From Faecenecus sp036648855 (GTDB lineage Bacteria > Bacillota_I > Bacilli_A > RF39 > UBA660), in assembly GCA_036648855.1 (NCBI GenBank), contig JAVWCU010000034.1:1-11198 (forward strand): a stretch of DNA of 11,198 nt, written 5' to 3'. The notes under the pieces were generated by a model. The model made no database searches. It saw only the letters and a list, made by a program, of their open reading frames with translations, and was not told where the DNA came from. Below are positions 1 to 6,832 of this stretch, piece by piece. Each line of letters opens with the position of its first letter. The stretch's first letter is position 1. A program made the position numbers and the translations under genes.

Positions 1-49
1 AATAAATAGTTTTATTCTGAAATTAAGTAAATATTTAATAAATTAGAGA

Positions 50-76
50 AAAGAAAAAATAAGGAAACCCTTATTT
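50..76 (-). terminator. Intrinsic terminator of rplS
   Basis: On the minus strand an 8-bp perfect stem (AAATAAGG, loop GTTT, CCTTATTT) is followed directly by a T-rich run (TTTTCTTTTC). The left arm (69-76) contains the rplS stop codon at 71-73, so the hairpin begins inside the coding region. It ends the rplS transcript. Bases 1-49 beyond it hold nothing recognisable. Confidence 0.8.
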
Positions 77-415
77 ATCTCTACGTTCTTTAATTTTGAA
101 CTGTCCAACTAATCCTCTTAAGAATGTTAATTTAGCTCTTCTAACAAGTCCTTTTTTAACTACTGTAATAGTAGCAATATTAGGTGAGTGTAAAGGGAAT
201 ATTCTCTCTACTCCAACTCCATAAGAGTCTTTACGTACAGTAAATGTCTCACTAACTCCCCCATTTTTACGAGCAATTACAAGTCCTTCAAAGGCCTGAA
301 TACGTTCTCTTTTACCTTCGACGATTTTAACATCAACACGAACAGTATCCCCTACTCTAAATTCTGGAATATTTGGATTCATTTGTTTAGCATTAATCTT
401 ATCGATTACATTCAT
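71..415 (-). CDS. rplS: 50S ribosomal protein L19
   Basis: Bacterial ribosomal protein bL19, a 50S component at the 30S-50S interface. The 114 residues match the family's usual length of about 115. Typical L19 segments are present: the FRVGDTVRVDVKI strand near residues 19-31, then IQAFEGLVIARKNGG, a SETFTVRKDSYGVGVERIFP stretch around residues 55-74, and the basic KKGLVRRAKLTFLRG region near residues 87-101. The start is supported by AGAAGGAGAG about 6 bases upstream of the ATG. It is the last gene in the rimM-trmD-rplS direction, but it is separated from the gene before it by 115 bp carrying its own promoter and a structured leader, so its expression is probably partly uncoupled from trmD. 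It ends in an intrinsic terminator. Confidence 0.97.
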   Translation of the reverse strand: MNVIDKINAKQMNPNIPEFRVGDTVRVDVKIVEGKRERIQAFEGLVIARKNGGVSETFTVRKDSYGVGVERIFPLHSPNIATITVVKKGLVRRAKLTFLRGLVGQFKIKERRDK

Positions 416-486
416 GATATCTCTCCTTCTAGTTTTTTATGTGATCATAATTAACTATCCTTAAGTTATTAAGCGGATCACTAACG
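416..486 (-). promoter_or_regulatory. Putative L19 leader RNA upstream of rplS
   Basis: The roughly 70-base 5' leader of rplS shows several complementary segments on the minus strand. GTGATC (476-481) can pair with GATCAC (441-446). Alternatively ATCC..TTAA (478-475, 472-469) can pair with TTAAGGAT (464-457), and these two options exclude each other because they share bases 476-478. In addition TAGTT (453-457) is complementary to AACTA (430-434), which touches the Shine-Dalgarno AGAAGGAG, so a pseudoknot could occlude ribosome binding. An L19 leader family is known in low-GC Gram-positives, where it is thought to mediate autogenous control by L19. Assignment here rests on position and structure only; I could not align it to the family model. 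Confidence 0.6.
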
Positions 487-492
487 AAATAA

Positions 493-522
493 ATTATAGC
501 ACAGATTCTGCTTACTTAGCAA
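493..522 (-). promoter_or_regulatory. Sigma-A-type promoter of rplS
   Basis: Minus strand: TTGCTA (517-522) as the -35 element, an 18-bp spacer, and a perfect TATAAT (493-498). The -10 is preceded by TGC, giving an extended TGnTATAAT. Transcription would begin near 486, just ahead of the structured rplS leader. A 6-bp hairpin (GCTTGC/GTAAGC, 510-524) overlaps the -35 but has no T-run, so it does not look like a terminator for the upstream gene. Confidence 0.75.
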
Positions 523-530
523 GCATTATT

Positions 531-983
531 TTAACGACTCTTACCTTCTTTCAATTGAGAATAAGTACTAGTTAAAGTATTAAGTCTTTCTAAAACTTCA
601 TTCTCTAAAATAGTTAACTTTTTTAAAGCAATTGTAAGCTTAGCTTCTTCCATATACATTTTATATTTTGTATAAATTTCTAGCCTAAACTTGGTAATTT
701 CATTAAGTGCTTCTCTATAACCAGTTCCGGTATCATCATTATCATCATAGATAATTGCTAAAATTTTTAATAATTTGTCAAATCTTTTACTAATCTTTTT
801 ATCAATCATTTTCTCAATTAAAGAAGGATTAATCAAAACCATTTTATTAACATTAATAGCGTCTGTAAACTTAATATTATTCTTAGGGCTAATATCTACG
901 CCCTTAATTTTATCATATTCAAAACAAGTGATACTCTTTTCATCCTTGTTTTTAACTATTAAATATCTTTGATTAATGGGCAT
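531..983 (-). CDS. Unrecognised 150-residue helical protein between trmD and rplS
   Basis: I do not recognise this protein. The first 50 or so residues look beta-rich and moderately charged (MPINQRYLIVKNKDEKSITC onward). Residues 52-80 form a basic amphipathic stretch (LIEKMIDKKISKRFDKLLKI) ending in an acidic DDNDD turn at 80-84. Residues 88-147 read as long helices (ALNEITKFRLEIYTKYK, then a leucine-rich segment near 118-140) that may form a coiled coil. There is no signal peptide, membrane segment or metal-binding motif. The gene starts 8 bp after the trmD stop, and its ribosome binding site (AGGTGGAG) overlaps that stop, so it is translated as part of the trmD operon. In B. subtilis no gene of this kind separates trmD and rplS. 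The reading frame is credible from spacing and RBS; the function is unknown. Confidence 0.75.
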   Translation of the reverse strand: MPINQRYLIVKNKDEKSITCFEYDKIKGVDISPKNNIKFTDAINVNKMVLINPSLIEKMIDKKISKRFDKLLKILAIIYDDNDDTGTGYREALNEITKFRLEIYTKYKMYMEEAKLTIALKKLTILENEVLERLNTLTSTYSQLKEGKSR

Positions 984-991
984 AACTCCAC

Positions 992-1657
992 CTACTTTTC
1001 TAATAAATCAGGTCTTTTTTCTTTAGTCCTATTATAACGCATTTTTTCTCTATATTCTATAATATCTGCATGATTTCCATTAGTTAATACAAACGGTACT
1101 TCTAAGCCTCTAAAATTAGCCGGTTTGGTATAAGTAGGGTAATCTAATAAATTATCATGAAATGACTCATTGATATGACTATCTTCTTCTATAACTCCTG
1201 GAAGTAAACGAATAATAGAATCAGCCACCACCATACTAGGTAATTCCCCACCCGTTAAAATGTAATCACCTATAGATATTTCCATATCAACTATTGACCT
1301 AATTCTTTCATCAAAGCCTTCGTAATGACCACATAATAAAATAATATGTTTTAACTTAGCTAAATCGTAGGCCATACTTTCCTTATACATATTTCCATCT
1401 GGAGTTAGCATAATTACTGTTGCCGAATCATCTCTTAATGCTTCTACTGCATCAAAGATTGGCTGACAAGTAAGTACCATACCTGCTCCTCCACCATAAG
1501 GAGTATCATCTACCTTATGATGAGTATCAGTAGAATAATCTCTAAAATTATGAATTTTCAGCTCAACTTGCTTATTAAGAATAGCTCTTTTAATAATTGA
1601 CTCTGTTAAGAAACCATTATACATATCAGGAAACAAAGTTAAAATATCTATTTTCAT
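992..1657 (-). CDS. trmD: tRNA (guanine37-N1)-methyltransferase
   Basis: SPOUT-class enzyme that uses S-adenosylmethionine to methylate G37, 3' of the anticodon, in tRNAs reading CUN, CCN and CGG, preventing +1 frameshifting. It acts as a cytoplasmic homodimer. The trefoil-knot motifs are clear: LLCGHYEGFDERIR around residues 107-120 and SIGDYILTGGELP at 128-140. The N-terminal MKIDILTLFPDMY and YGGGAGM (54-60) are also typical, as is the DNLLDYPTYTKP segment (168-179), which supplies the catalytic Asp region. At 221 residues it is slightly shorter than the B. subtilis enzyme because the C-terminal tail is trimmed after RPDLLEK. The start codon overlaps the rimM stop in an ATGA, which indicates translational coupling. 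Confidence 0.97.
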   Translation of the reverse strand: MKIDILTLFPDMYNGFLTESIIKRAILNKQVELKIHNFRDYSTDTHHKVDDTPYGGGAGMVLTCQPIFDAVEALRDDSATVIMLTPDGNMYKESMAYDLAKLKHIILLCGHYEGFDERIRSIVDMEISIGDYILTGGELPSMVVADSIIRLLPGVIEEDSHINESFHDNLLDYPTYTKPANFRGLEVPFVLTNGNHADIIEYREKMRYNRTKEKRPDLLEK

Positions 1658-2157
1658 TTTAGTAGACCTGGAATAGTTTTAACAACTATTTCTTTCTTTT
1701 TGATATCAACCTTATTAATAAATTCTTTTTGATAAGGAATAAGACTAACTATTCCTTTATCTTCTATTTCTAATAATTTATTACCTTTAGCCATAATTCT
1801 AACATTTGTTATTACTCCTAGTTCTGATAAATCAGTACTACTTAACACTTTTAAACCAATTAAATCTGTATCTAGGTACTCATCTTCTCCTAATTTTAAA
1901 GAATTAGCATCAATAAATAAATCTAAACCCTTATACTTTAAAACTTCATTAATATTAGTATATCCTTCTAAAGTAATCATCTCAAATATCTTATGATGCC
2001 GGTACGTTACTATAACTTCTTCTGTTTTATCTTTACCTATATAAACAGTCATTTTACTTTTAAAGACTTTATCTTTAAACTCAAAGTCAGATAAAACTCG
2101 TAGTTCTCCTTTAATACCATGCGTATTGACAATTTTACCTATTTTTAAATATGCCAT
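1654..2157 (-). CDS. rimM: 16S rRNA processing protein RimM
   Basis: Ribosome maturation factor that binds S19 and assists assembly of the 30S head. The N-terminal RimM domain begins with the signature KIGKIVNTHGIKGELRVLSD (residues 5-24), and the C-terminal PRC barrel starts near YLDTDLIGLKVLS and ends with the LIPYQKEFINKVDI-type segment. The 167 residues match the family length. The ATG follows the stop of the rRNA methyltransferase gene with no gap (TAGATG), and a strong GGAGGG lies inside that upstream gene. It ends in TGA within the ATGA overlap with trmD; the next in-frame codons are AAA TAG. The rimM-trmD pairing is conserved across bacteria. Confidence 0.96.
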   Translation of the reverse strand: MAYLKIGKIVNTHGIKGELRVLSDFEFKDKVFKSKMTVYIGKDKTEEVIVTYRHHKIFEMITLEGYTNINEVLKYKGLDLFIDANSLKLGEDEYLDTDLIGLKVLSSTDLSELGVITNVRIMAKGNKLLEIEDKGIVSLIPYQKEFINKVDIKKKEIVVKTIPGLLK

Positions 2158-2898
2158 CTAATCCCTCCGATCCAGTTCATATAATATAATACTAGCCGCT
2201 ACTCCTACATTAAGACTTTCAACATCAGGTGCCATCTCTATATAAAAATAACTATCACATAAATCTAAAACTTCAGATCTAATTCCATTACCCTCATTAC
2301 CCATTATTAAGGCAAAAGTATCCTTGTCTTTATTTTTTAAAGTTCTAACATCCTTGCCATATTCCACTTTAGTACCATAGATAGGAATATCTAGTTGCTT
2401 TAAAGAAAGAAGAAAAGGTTCTATCTCTTTTTTTATAATGTTAATATGAAATATCATTCCTTGTGTAGCTCTAATCACTTTAGGATTATATACATCAACT
2501 GTATTTTCCCCTAAAACAATAGTATCTATATGAAAAGCTTTACTACTTCTAATTATAGTACCTAAATTACCAGGATCTTGAATCCCATCTAAAATAAGAA
2601 TCTTTTTTCCTATATCTTCTTTGATCTCCATCTTCCGGCAAAGTGCCATAACATTAGTAGGAGCTTCTACCTCACTTAGTTTATTTATTATATCTTTAGT
2701 AACATAAATAGTTGGAGCATTTAAAGGAAGGACAGCATCTTGTTCTAAAATAAGTTCCTTAACAATGCCAGCTCGATATGCTTCTGCTATTAAATGAGGA
2801 CCTTCTATTAAAAACTCCCCTGTTTGATCTCTATATTTTCTTTCTTTTAATTTAGAGTATTCCTTTATTTTATCATTATCAGTACTTGTTATTAACAT
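2158..2898 (-). CDS. TrmH-family 23S rRNA 2'-O-methyltransferase, YsgA/RlmP-like
   Basis: SpoU/TrmH-type SPOUT methyltransferase of 246 residues. The N-terminal substrate-binding domain carries TGEFLIEGPHLIAEA (26-40). The catalytic knot has motif 1 LDGIQDPGNLGTIIRSS (103-119), motif 2 ALIMGNEGNGI (196-206) and motif 3 ESLNVGVAASIILYEL (227-242), which hold the SAM site and the conserved Arg, Glu and Asn. Overall it resembles B. subtilis YsgA (RlmP), which forms Gm2553 in the A-loop of 23S rRNA. The equal length, the E.PTNVMALC segment and the presence of sspI and pheST nearby (B. subtilis: sspI-ysgA-pheS-pheT) support that assignment over RlmB. The substrate position is an inference. Its RBS (AGAGGT) overlaps the stop of the metallopeptidase gene. 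Confidence 0.88.
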   Translation of the reverse strand: MLITSTDNDKIKEYSKLKERKYRDQTGEFLIEGPHLIAEAYRAGIVKELILEQDAVLPLNAPTIYVTKDIINKLSEVEAPTNVMALCRKMEIKEDIGKKILILDGIQDPGNLGTIIRSSKAFHIDTIVLGENTVDVYNPKVIRATQGMIFHINIIKKEIEPFLLSLKQLDIPIYGTKVEYGKDVRTLKNKDKDTFALIMGNEGNGIRSEVLDLCDSYFYIEMAPDVESLNVGVAASIILYELDRRD

Positions 2899-2906
2899 AA
2901 TTACCT

Positions 2907-3548
2907 CTACTCATATTCTTTCATATGTTTTCTAATTTCTTTATAATTAGGACAATGTTCACCTACAATTTTCCAAAATGCGGCTTTGTGATTAGCTTCT
3001 ACTAAATGAGCTAGTTCATGTATTATGACATAATCTAAACAGGAAATATCTTTCTTTATTAATTCTAGGTTTAGAGTAATAGTATAATCTTTAGTATGAC
3101 AAACTCCCCATCTAGTCTTCATAGATCTAATTTTTAAACTTGGATATGGTATTTTATAAAGAAAATCTCTATATAATAAATCAAGATGTTCTTTAAAAAT
3201 AGTTTTAGCTTCTCCTAAATACCACTTATTTATATCGAGATTTCTTCCTACAAATACTTTATCTATTCCTAAATTGATCTCATTTATATTAGTATAAACT
3301 ATATCATAAACATGACCTAGATAATAGAACTTTTTTAAATAGGCCTGTTTTTTATCTAGGTCTTCTACCATTTTTGTTATATGTTCTAAGTGGTTTTCCA
3401 ATAATTCTACTATCTTTTTATCACTAGTAAAATAATTAGTAGTTAGATAAATCTTGCCATCATCTTTTACTCGCATATAAGTATTCTTAGTTGTTTTCTT
3501 TTTATCTATTACTACTTCTATTAATTTATCCCTGATTTTTACATACAT
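2907..3548 (-). CDS. YgjP-like (DUF45) zinc metallopeptidase
   Basis: Predicted cytoplasmic zinc metallopeptidase of the YgjP/SprT-like group (formerly DUF45). The diagnostic C-terminal half is complete: SMKTRWGVCHTKDYTITLNLELI (142-164), the HELAH metal motif (177-181) and a third ligand in NHKAAFW (His187). The N-terminal half (1-110) is the family's variable beta-rich part. At 213 residues it is close to the usual 220-240. No signal peptide or membrane segment is visible. The natural substrate of these proteins is not established. It is the first gene after the promoter at 3570-3598, with GGTGA about 4 bases before the ATG, and is followed at 8 bp by the rRNA methyltransferase gene. Confidence 0.9.
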   Translation of the reverse strand: MYVKIRDKLIEVVIDKKKTTKNTYMRVKDDGKIYLTTNYFTSDKKIVELLENHLEHITKMVEDLDKKQAYLKKFYYLGHVYDIVYTNINEINLGIDKVFVGRNLDINKWYLGEAKTIFKEHLDLLYRDFLYKIPYPSLKIRSMKTRWGVCHTKDYTITLNLELIKKDISCLDYVIIHELAHLVEANHKAAFWKIVGEHCPNYKEIRKHMKEYE

Positions 3549-3569
3549 CTAATCACCAACTCTACTACT

Positions 3570-3598
3570 AGTATAACTAATTTTTAACTTTTGGTAAA
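3570..3598 (-). promoter_or_regulatory. Promoter for the ygjP-like/ysgA/rimM/trmD operon
   Basis: Minus strand: TTTACC (3593-3598), a 17-bp spacer and TATACT (3570-3575). It lies between the weak terminator after the DUF2207 gene and the start codon at 3548, giving a leader of roughly 15-20 bases. It is the only promoter-like sequence I see ahead of the five tightly spaced genes that run to 531. Confidence 0.6.
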
Positions 3599-3622
3599 GA
3601 AAAAGGCCTTTCAACTTGCCTT
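3599..3622 (-). terminator. Weak intrinsic terminator after the DUF2207 gene
   Basis: Minus strand: AAGGC (3618-3622), a 10-base loop, GCCTT (3603-3607), then TTTCTTT. The stem is only 5 bp, so termination may be partial and some transcripts may continue into the following operon. Confidence 0.5.
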
Positions 3623-3632
3623 ATTTTAAGAG

Positions 3633-5882
3633 TTAGAAACGGCCACCTCCACCGCCTCCACCAAAAGAACCTCCTCCACCAGATGAACCGCCTCCAAAGC
3701 CGCCTCCTGATGCTGCTACACTGTTAGCGGTAGCAATAGTCGAATTAGAAACATTAAAGGCACTACTAACTGTTTCTGCAACTACACTGGCAATATTAGC
3801 ATCTAACAAATGGTTCATCATATGAATAGTCATCATATCTCCATAAATAGAACTATCAGATACTGTACTATCCATATTAGTTAAATGAATCTGCATACTA
3901 TCCTGAACCTGATTAGCGCATCCAAGAACAGTAGCGGTCACTAAGTATCGTTCCCATAAAGCAACACTAGGCAAATCTTTTTCTTGAAAGCGTCCAAAGT
4001 CTAAAAGAAATCTCTTATGAGCACTCCACATTTCATATTGAGTTTTACCATAAGCAGTACGAAATAAAGGCTTAACCGTATAGATAATCCCTATTCCAAT
4101 TAAAACTATTATTATAATAAATAATATAAAAAGGTCATACATAAAACTAAAAATTAATAAACTAATTCCCCCTATTAATACTAGCAATATTTCTAAAGTT
4201 TTCCATTTAGTTTTAGTAGTATAAAAATTTTCTTTAATAGCGTCCGTTTTAATAGTATCTTTCAGTTTATTATAATATGATATAAATGTTTTAGCTCTAG
4301 TTTCTTCACTACCATAATCTTTTATTTGGTTAAGTGTCACTTGATTATCTGCTCCTACTATCTTAAATAATAAAGTTAAAAGTTCCTCTTCAGACATAGT
4401 TAATTCTAAAGTAGTCGAATTTCTTTTGAACATATAATCCTTTTTCTTCTTAGTTGTTGGTATTTCTTCAAAGGAAATGACTTTTTTCCTGATTAAATCT
4501 AAAATAGTAGCTGAGAATGTTAAAGTTGTGATTTCTTTTTTCATTAAATATTCTAATACCCCTGGACCATAATCAGCAGGAAAATCTCTATAGTAGACTC
4601 CCGTAAACTCTGATTTAACTTTTTTATTATATCTAATTTTAACAAGGCAAATAGTAAGAATAACAGCCCCAAACCATAATCCAGTTATGATATAAATGAA
4701 GATTCTTACCATGTTTAAATGTTGTTCAACTAGAACTTCTAATTGGTTAAATTCTACTAGTAACCTTTCTTTTTCTTCTCCAGGCAGTAATAAAGAAATG
4801 TTGTATTCAGCTTTATTTAAATTTTCTTCTTTCTTATCCTTTTTTACATTTACTAAAGATGCCTTAGCATTATTTACTAATTTCGGTTCAATCAAGGCTC
4901 TAATTTCTGGTAAAGTATTTAATATTGCTGTTTTATCTGCACTATTATTTAATTGATTTATATAACCTAATGCTTCATTATAAGCATCTATATCTAAATC
5001 TCTCTTAGCAATATTTAAATAATGTTTAGCTAGTTGTAAAACTTTAGCATACTCTTCTTCTCTTTTAGCATTAGCTATATCAGCTTGCTTTTGTTCATAA
5101 TCTAAAATGATATTTTTACCATCTAGATTAGATTTCTTGGTAGCATTAGGTACAACCCCTTTATCAAACATTAGTCTAACAGATACAGGATTATAACTAT
5201 CTAAAGAGTTATAAAGAACAGTTGCTAAAATATTGCTATTATGTTCAATTGTACCATGTAGTGGACCATGTAACCAAACTCTTAAATCATTATTTTCTTT
5301 AGGTAGTTCTATCCTAACTAATAACTTATTAATATTTTCTTGATAAGAATCTCCTAATACATTCCACGCTAATTCAGCTACATCATTATGGACAACAACT
5401 GCATCTTTTACTCGATATTCCATATAAAATAAAGACTTTTTAGAAGACGGATTAAATATCTTTAAATAAGTCCCCGTAGATGTATCTTCTTTAGTATATA
5501 CTCCATAATCTCCATTATTTGCCTCTTCTACAAGTTCAAATTCTCTATTTAAAATAATATTATCAGGAATTTCAAAATTATAAGTATCTAAAATATCATA
5601 TACTTTTAAATCAGTAATAGCTGATCCATTATAAATGTCACTACCGGCAAAGTCTTGATAAACACCTGTAAAATGAGGAGCCTTATTATTTCTAAACTGG
5701 ATGTCCCTTAATCTGCCTTTATATTTACCAGATAAAGAGGCAATTTCTTTAATAAATAAAGAACCATCTGTTTCTATTTTGATATTAATATATAGTTTAT
5801 CTGTTATATCAGTTGCTTTAACCCCTAAAGGTATGATAAAAATAAGCAAAAATATAAGGATATATTTCAAATGCTTTTTCAT
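3633..5882 (-). CDS. DUF2207 (YciQ-like) membrane protein with Gly-rich tail
   Basis: Envelope protein of unknown function. I choose the ATG at 5882 (749 residues): it has GGAGG four bases upstream and begins a clean signal peptide (MKKHLKYILIFLLIF, cleavage near residue 24). The longer in-frame start at 5906 lies within a terminator hairpin. Order of parts: signal peptide; extracytoplasmic DUF2207 beta domain (about 27-245); a charged, all-helical segment (about 262-390) with two similar halves; a first membrane helix (about 392-416); a cytoplasmic part containing YYRDFPADYGPGVLEYL (430-446) and a winged-helix-like stretch; two membrane helices (about 563-604); the WERYLVTATVLG segment (643-654) typical of the family; and a Gly-Ser-Phe tail (725-749). 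lemA lies directly upstream, a common pairing. The helical insertion is unusual. Confidence 0.9.
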   Translation of the reverse strand: MKKHLKYILIFLLIFIIPLGVKATDITDKLYINIKIETDGSLFIKEIASLSGKYKGRLRDIQFRNNKAPHFTGVYQDFAGSDIYNGSAITDLKVYDILDTYNFEIPDNIILNREFELVEEANNGDYGVYTKEDTSTGTYLKIFNPSSKKSLFYMEYRVKDAVVVHNDVAELAWNVLGDSYQENINKLLVRIELPKENNDLRVWLHGPLHGTIEHNSNILATVLYNSLDSYNPVSVRLMFDKGVVPNATKKSNLDGKNIILDYEQKQADIANAKREEEYAKVLQLAKHYLNIAKRDLDIDAYNEALGYINQLNNSADKTAILNTLPEIRALIEPKLVNNAKASLVNVKKDKKEENLNKAEYNISLLLPGEEKERLLVEFNQLEVLVEQHLNMVRIFIYIITGLWFGAVILTICLVKIRYNKKVKSEFTGVYYRDFPADYGPGVLEYLMKKEITTLTFSATILDLIRKKVISFEEIPTTKKKKDYMFKRNSTTLELTMSEEELLTLLFKIVGADNQVTLNQIKDYGSEETRAKTFISYYNKLKDTIKTDAIKENFYTTKTKWKTLEILLVLIGGISLLIFSFMYDLFILFIIIIVLIGIGIIYTVKPLFRTAYGKTQYEMWSAHKRFLLDFGRFQEKDLPSVALWERYLVTATVLGCANQVQDSMQIHLTNMDSTVSDSSIYGDMMTIHMMNHLLDANIASVVAETVSSAFNVSNSTIATANSVAASGGGFGGGSSGGGGSFGGGGGGGRF

Positions 5883-5891
5883 GTTTCCTCC

Positions 5892-5917
5892 AAAAAAGAT
5901 TTGCAATTACGCAAATC
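5892..5917 (-). terminator. Intercistronic terminator/attenuator between lemA and the DUF2207 gene
   Basis: Minus strand: GATTTGC (5911-5917), 6-base loop, GCAAATC (5898-5904), then TTTTTT (5892-5897). It sits 6 bp after the lemA stop and immediately before the GGAGG of the next gene, so it likely lowers, without abolishing, expression of the DUF2207 gene relative to lemA. A competing 7-bp pairing, AAAGATT (5919-5925) with AATCTTT (5895-5901), shares bases with the terminator stem. Confidence 0.7.
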
Positions 5918-5923
5918 CAATCT

Positions 5924-6481
<558 letters not shown>

Positions 6482-6594
6482 ATATTATGACCTCCTTCTA
6501 TAATATATAGTATACTCTAAAAAAAGATTTTTTAAAATATAAATTGTATATTTATATATAAACTGTTAAGAATAATATTGAAAGGGTGATTAAT

Positions 6595-6816
6595 ATGGAT
6601 GTAAATATTAGAAATCATATTATTAATAATTTTACAGGAGATAGTAAAGAAACTTTAGAAGCTGCTATTACAGAAAGTATAAGTGAAAATGACGAAGTTA
6701 CTTTACCAGGAATGGGCGTCTTCTTTGAAATAGTTTGGACTGATGCTGATCAATTACTAAAAGACCAAATATTAGAAATACTAGAAACTAGAGTAAAGAA
6801 AAAAGACAAAGAATAA
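6595..6816 (+). CDS. sspI: Small acid-soluble spore protein SspI
   Basis: Minor small acid-soluble protein of the spore core, made in the forespore under sigma-G in B. subtilis. The 73 residues starting MDVNIRNHIINNFTG align along their length with B. subtilis SspI (71 residues, MDLNLRHAVIANVTG). Shared features include the TLPGMGVFFEIVW core (LPGLGVLFEVIW in B. subtilis) and a lysine-rich end. An upstream in-frame GTG at 6586 would add three residues. I prefer the ATG at 6595 because GGGTGA sits 5 bases before it and the family begins MD. It is the only plus-strand gene and converges on pheT with 16 bp between stops. Its last codons overlap the pheT terminator. I see no convincing sigma-G -10 element. 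Confidence 0.93.
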   Translation: MDVNIRNHIINNFTGDSKETLEAAITESISENDEVTLPGMGVFFEIVWTDADQLLKDQILEILETRVKKKDKE

Positions 6817-6825
6817 TATTCTTTG
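6795..6825 (-). terminator. Terminator of pheST, embedded in the 3' end of sspI
   Basis: A perfect 8-bp inverted repeat, CAAAGAAT (6807-6814), loop AAT, ATTCTTTG (6818-6825). On the minus strand it is followed by TCTTTTTTCTTT (6795-6806), a proper U-tract, so it terminates pheT transcripts. On the plus strand the bases after the hairpin are CCTAAAAC, with no T-run, so it should be poor for sspI. The T-run is the complement of the lysine codons ending SspI. Confidence 0.8.
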
Positions 6826-6832
6826 CCTAAAA

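Noticed and set aside
510..524. Hairpin GCTTGC/GTAAGC after the unknown gene as its terminator.
   Set aside because: The stem is short and is followed by AGAATCTGT with no U-tract; it overlaps the rplS -35 region, so it is more likely incidental.
1654..1659. TGA at the end of rimM as evidence for the standard code.
   Set aside because: If TGA were Trp, RimM would gain only two residues before an in-frame TAG, so this stop does not decide the code. The TGG-only Trp codons and absence of internal TGA in the conserved genes are better evidence.
5883..5906. Upstream in-frame ATG that would extend the DUF2207 protein by eight residues.
   Set aside because: It lies inside the intercistronic terminator hairpin, has no ribosome binding site and would spoil the signal peptide. 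The ATG at 5882 has GGAGG at good spacing.
6546..6574. Possible sigma-G promoter for sspI: GTATA (6546-6550) with AAGAATA 17 bp downstream.
   Set aside because: GTATA fits the sigma-F/G -35 pattern, but AAGAATA matches the CATnnTA -10 poorly, and the region is so AT-rich that such pairs arise by chance.
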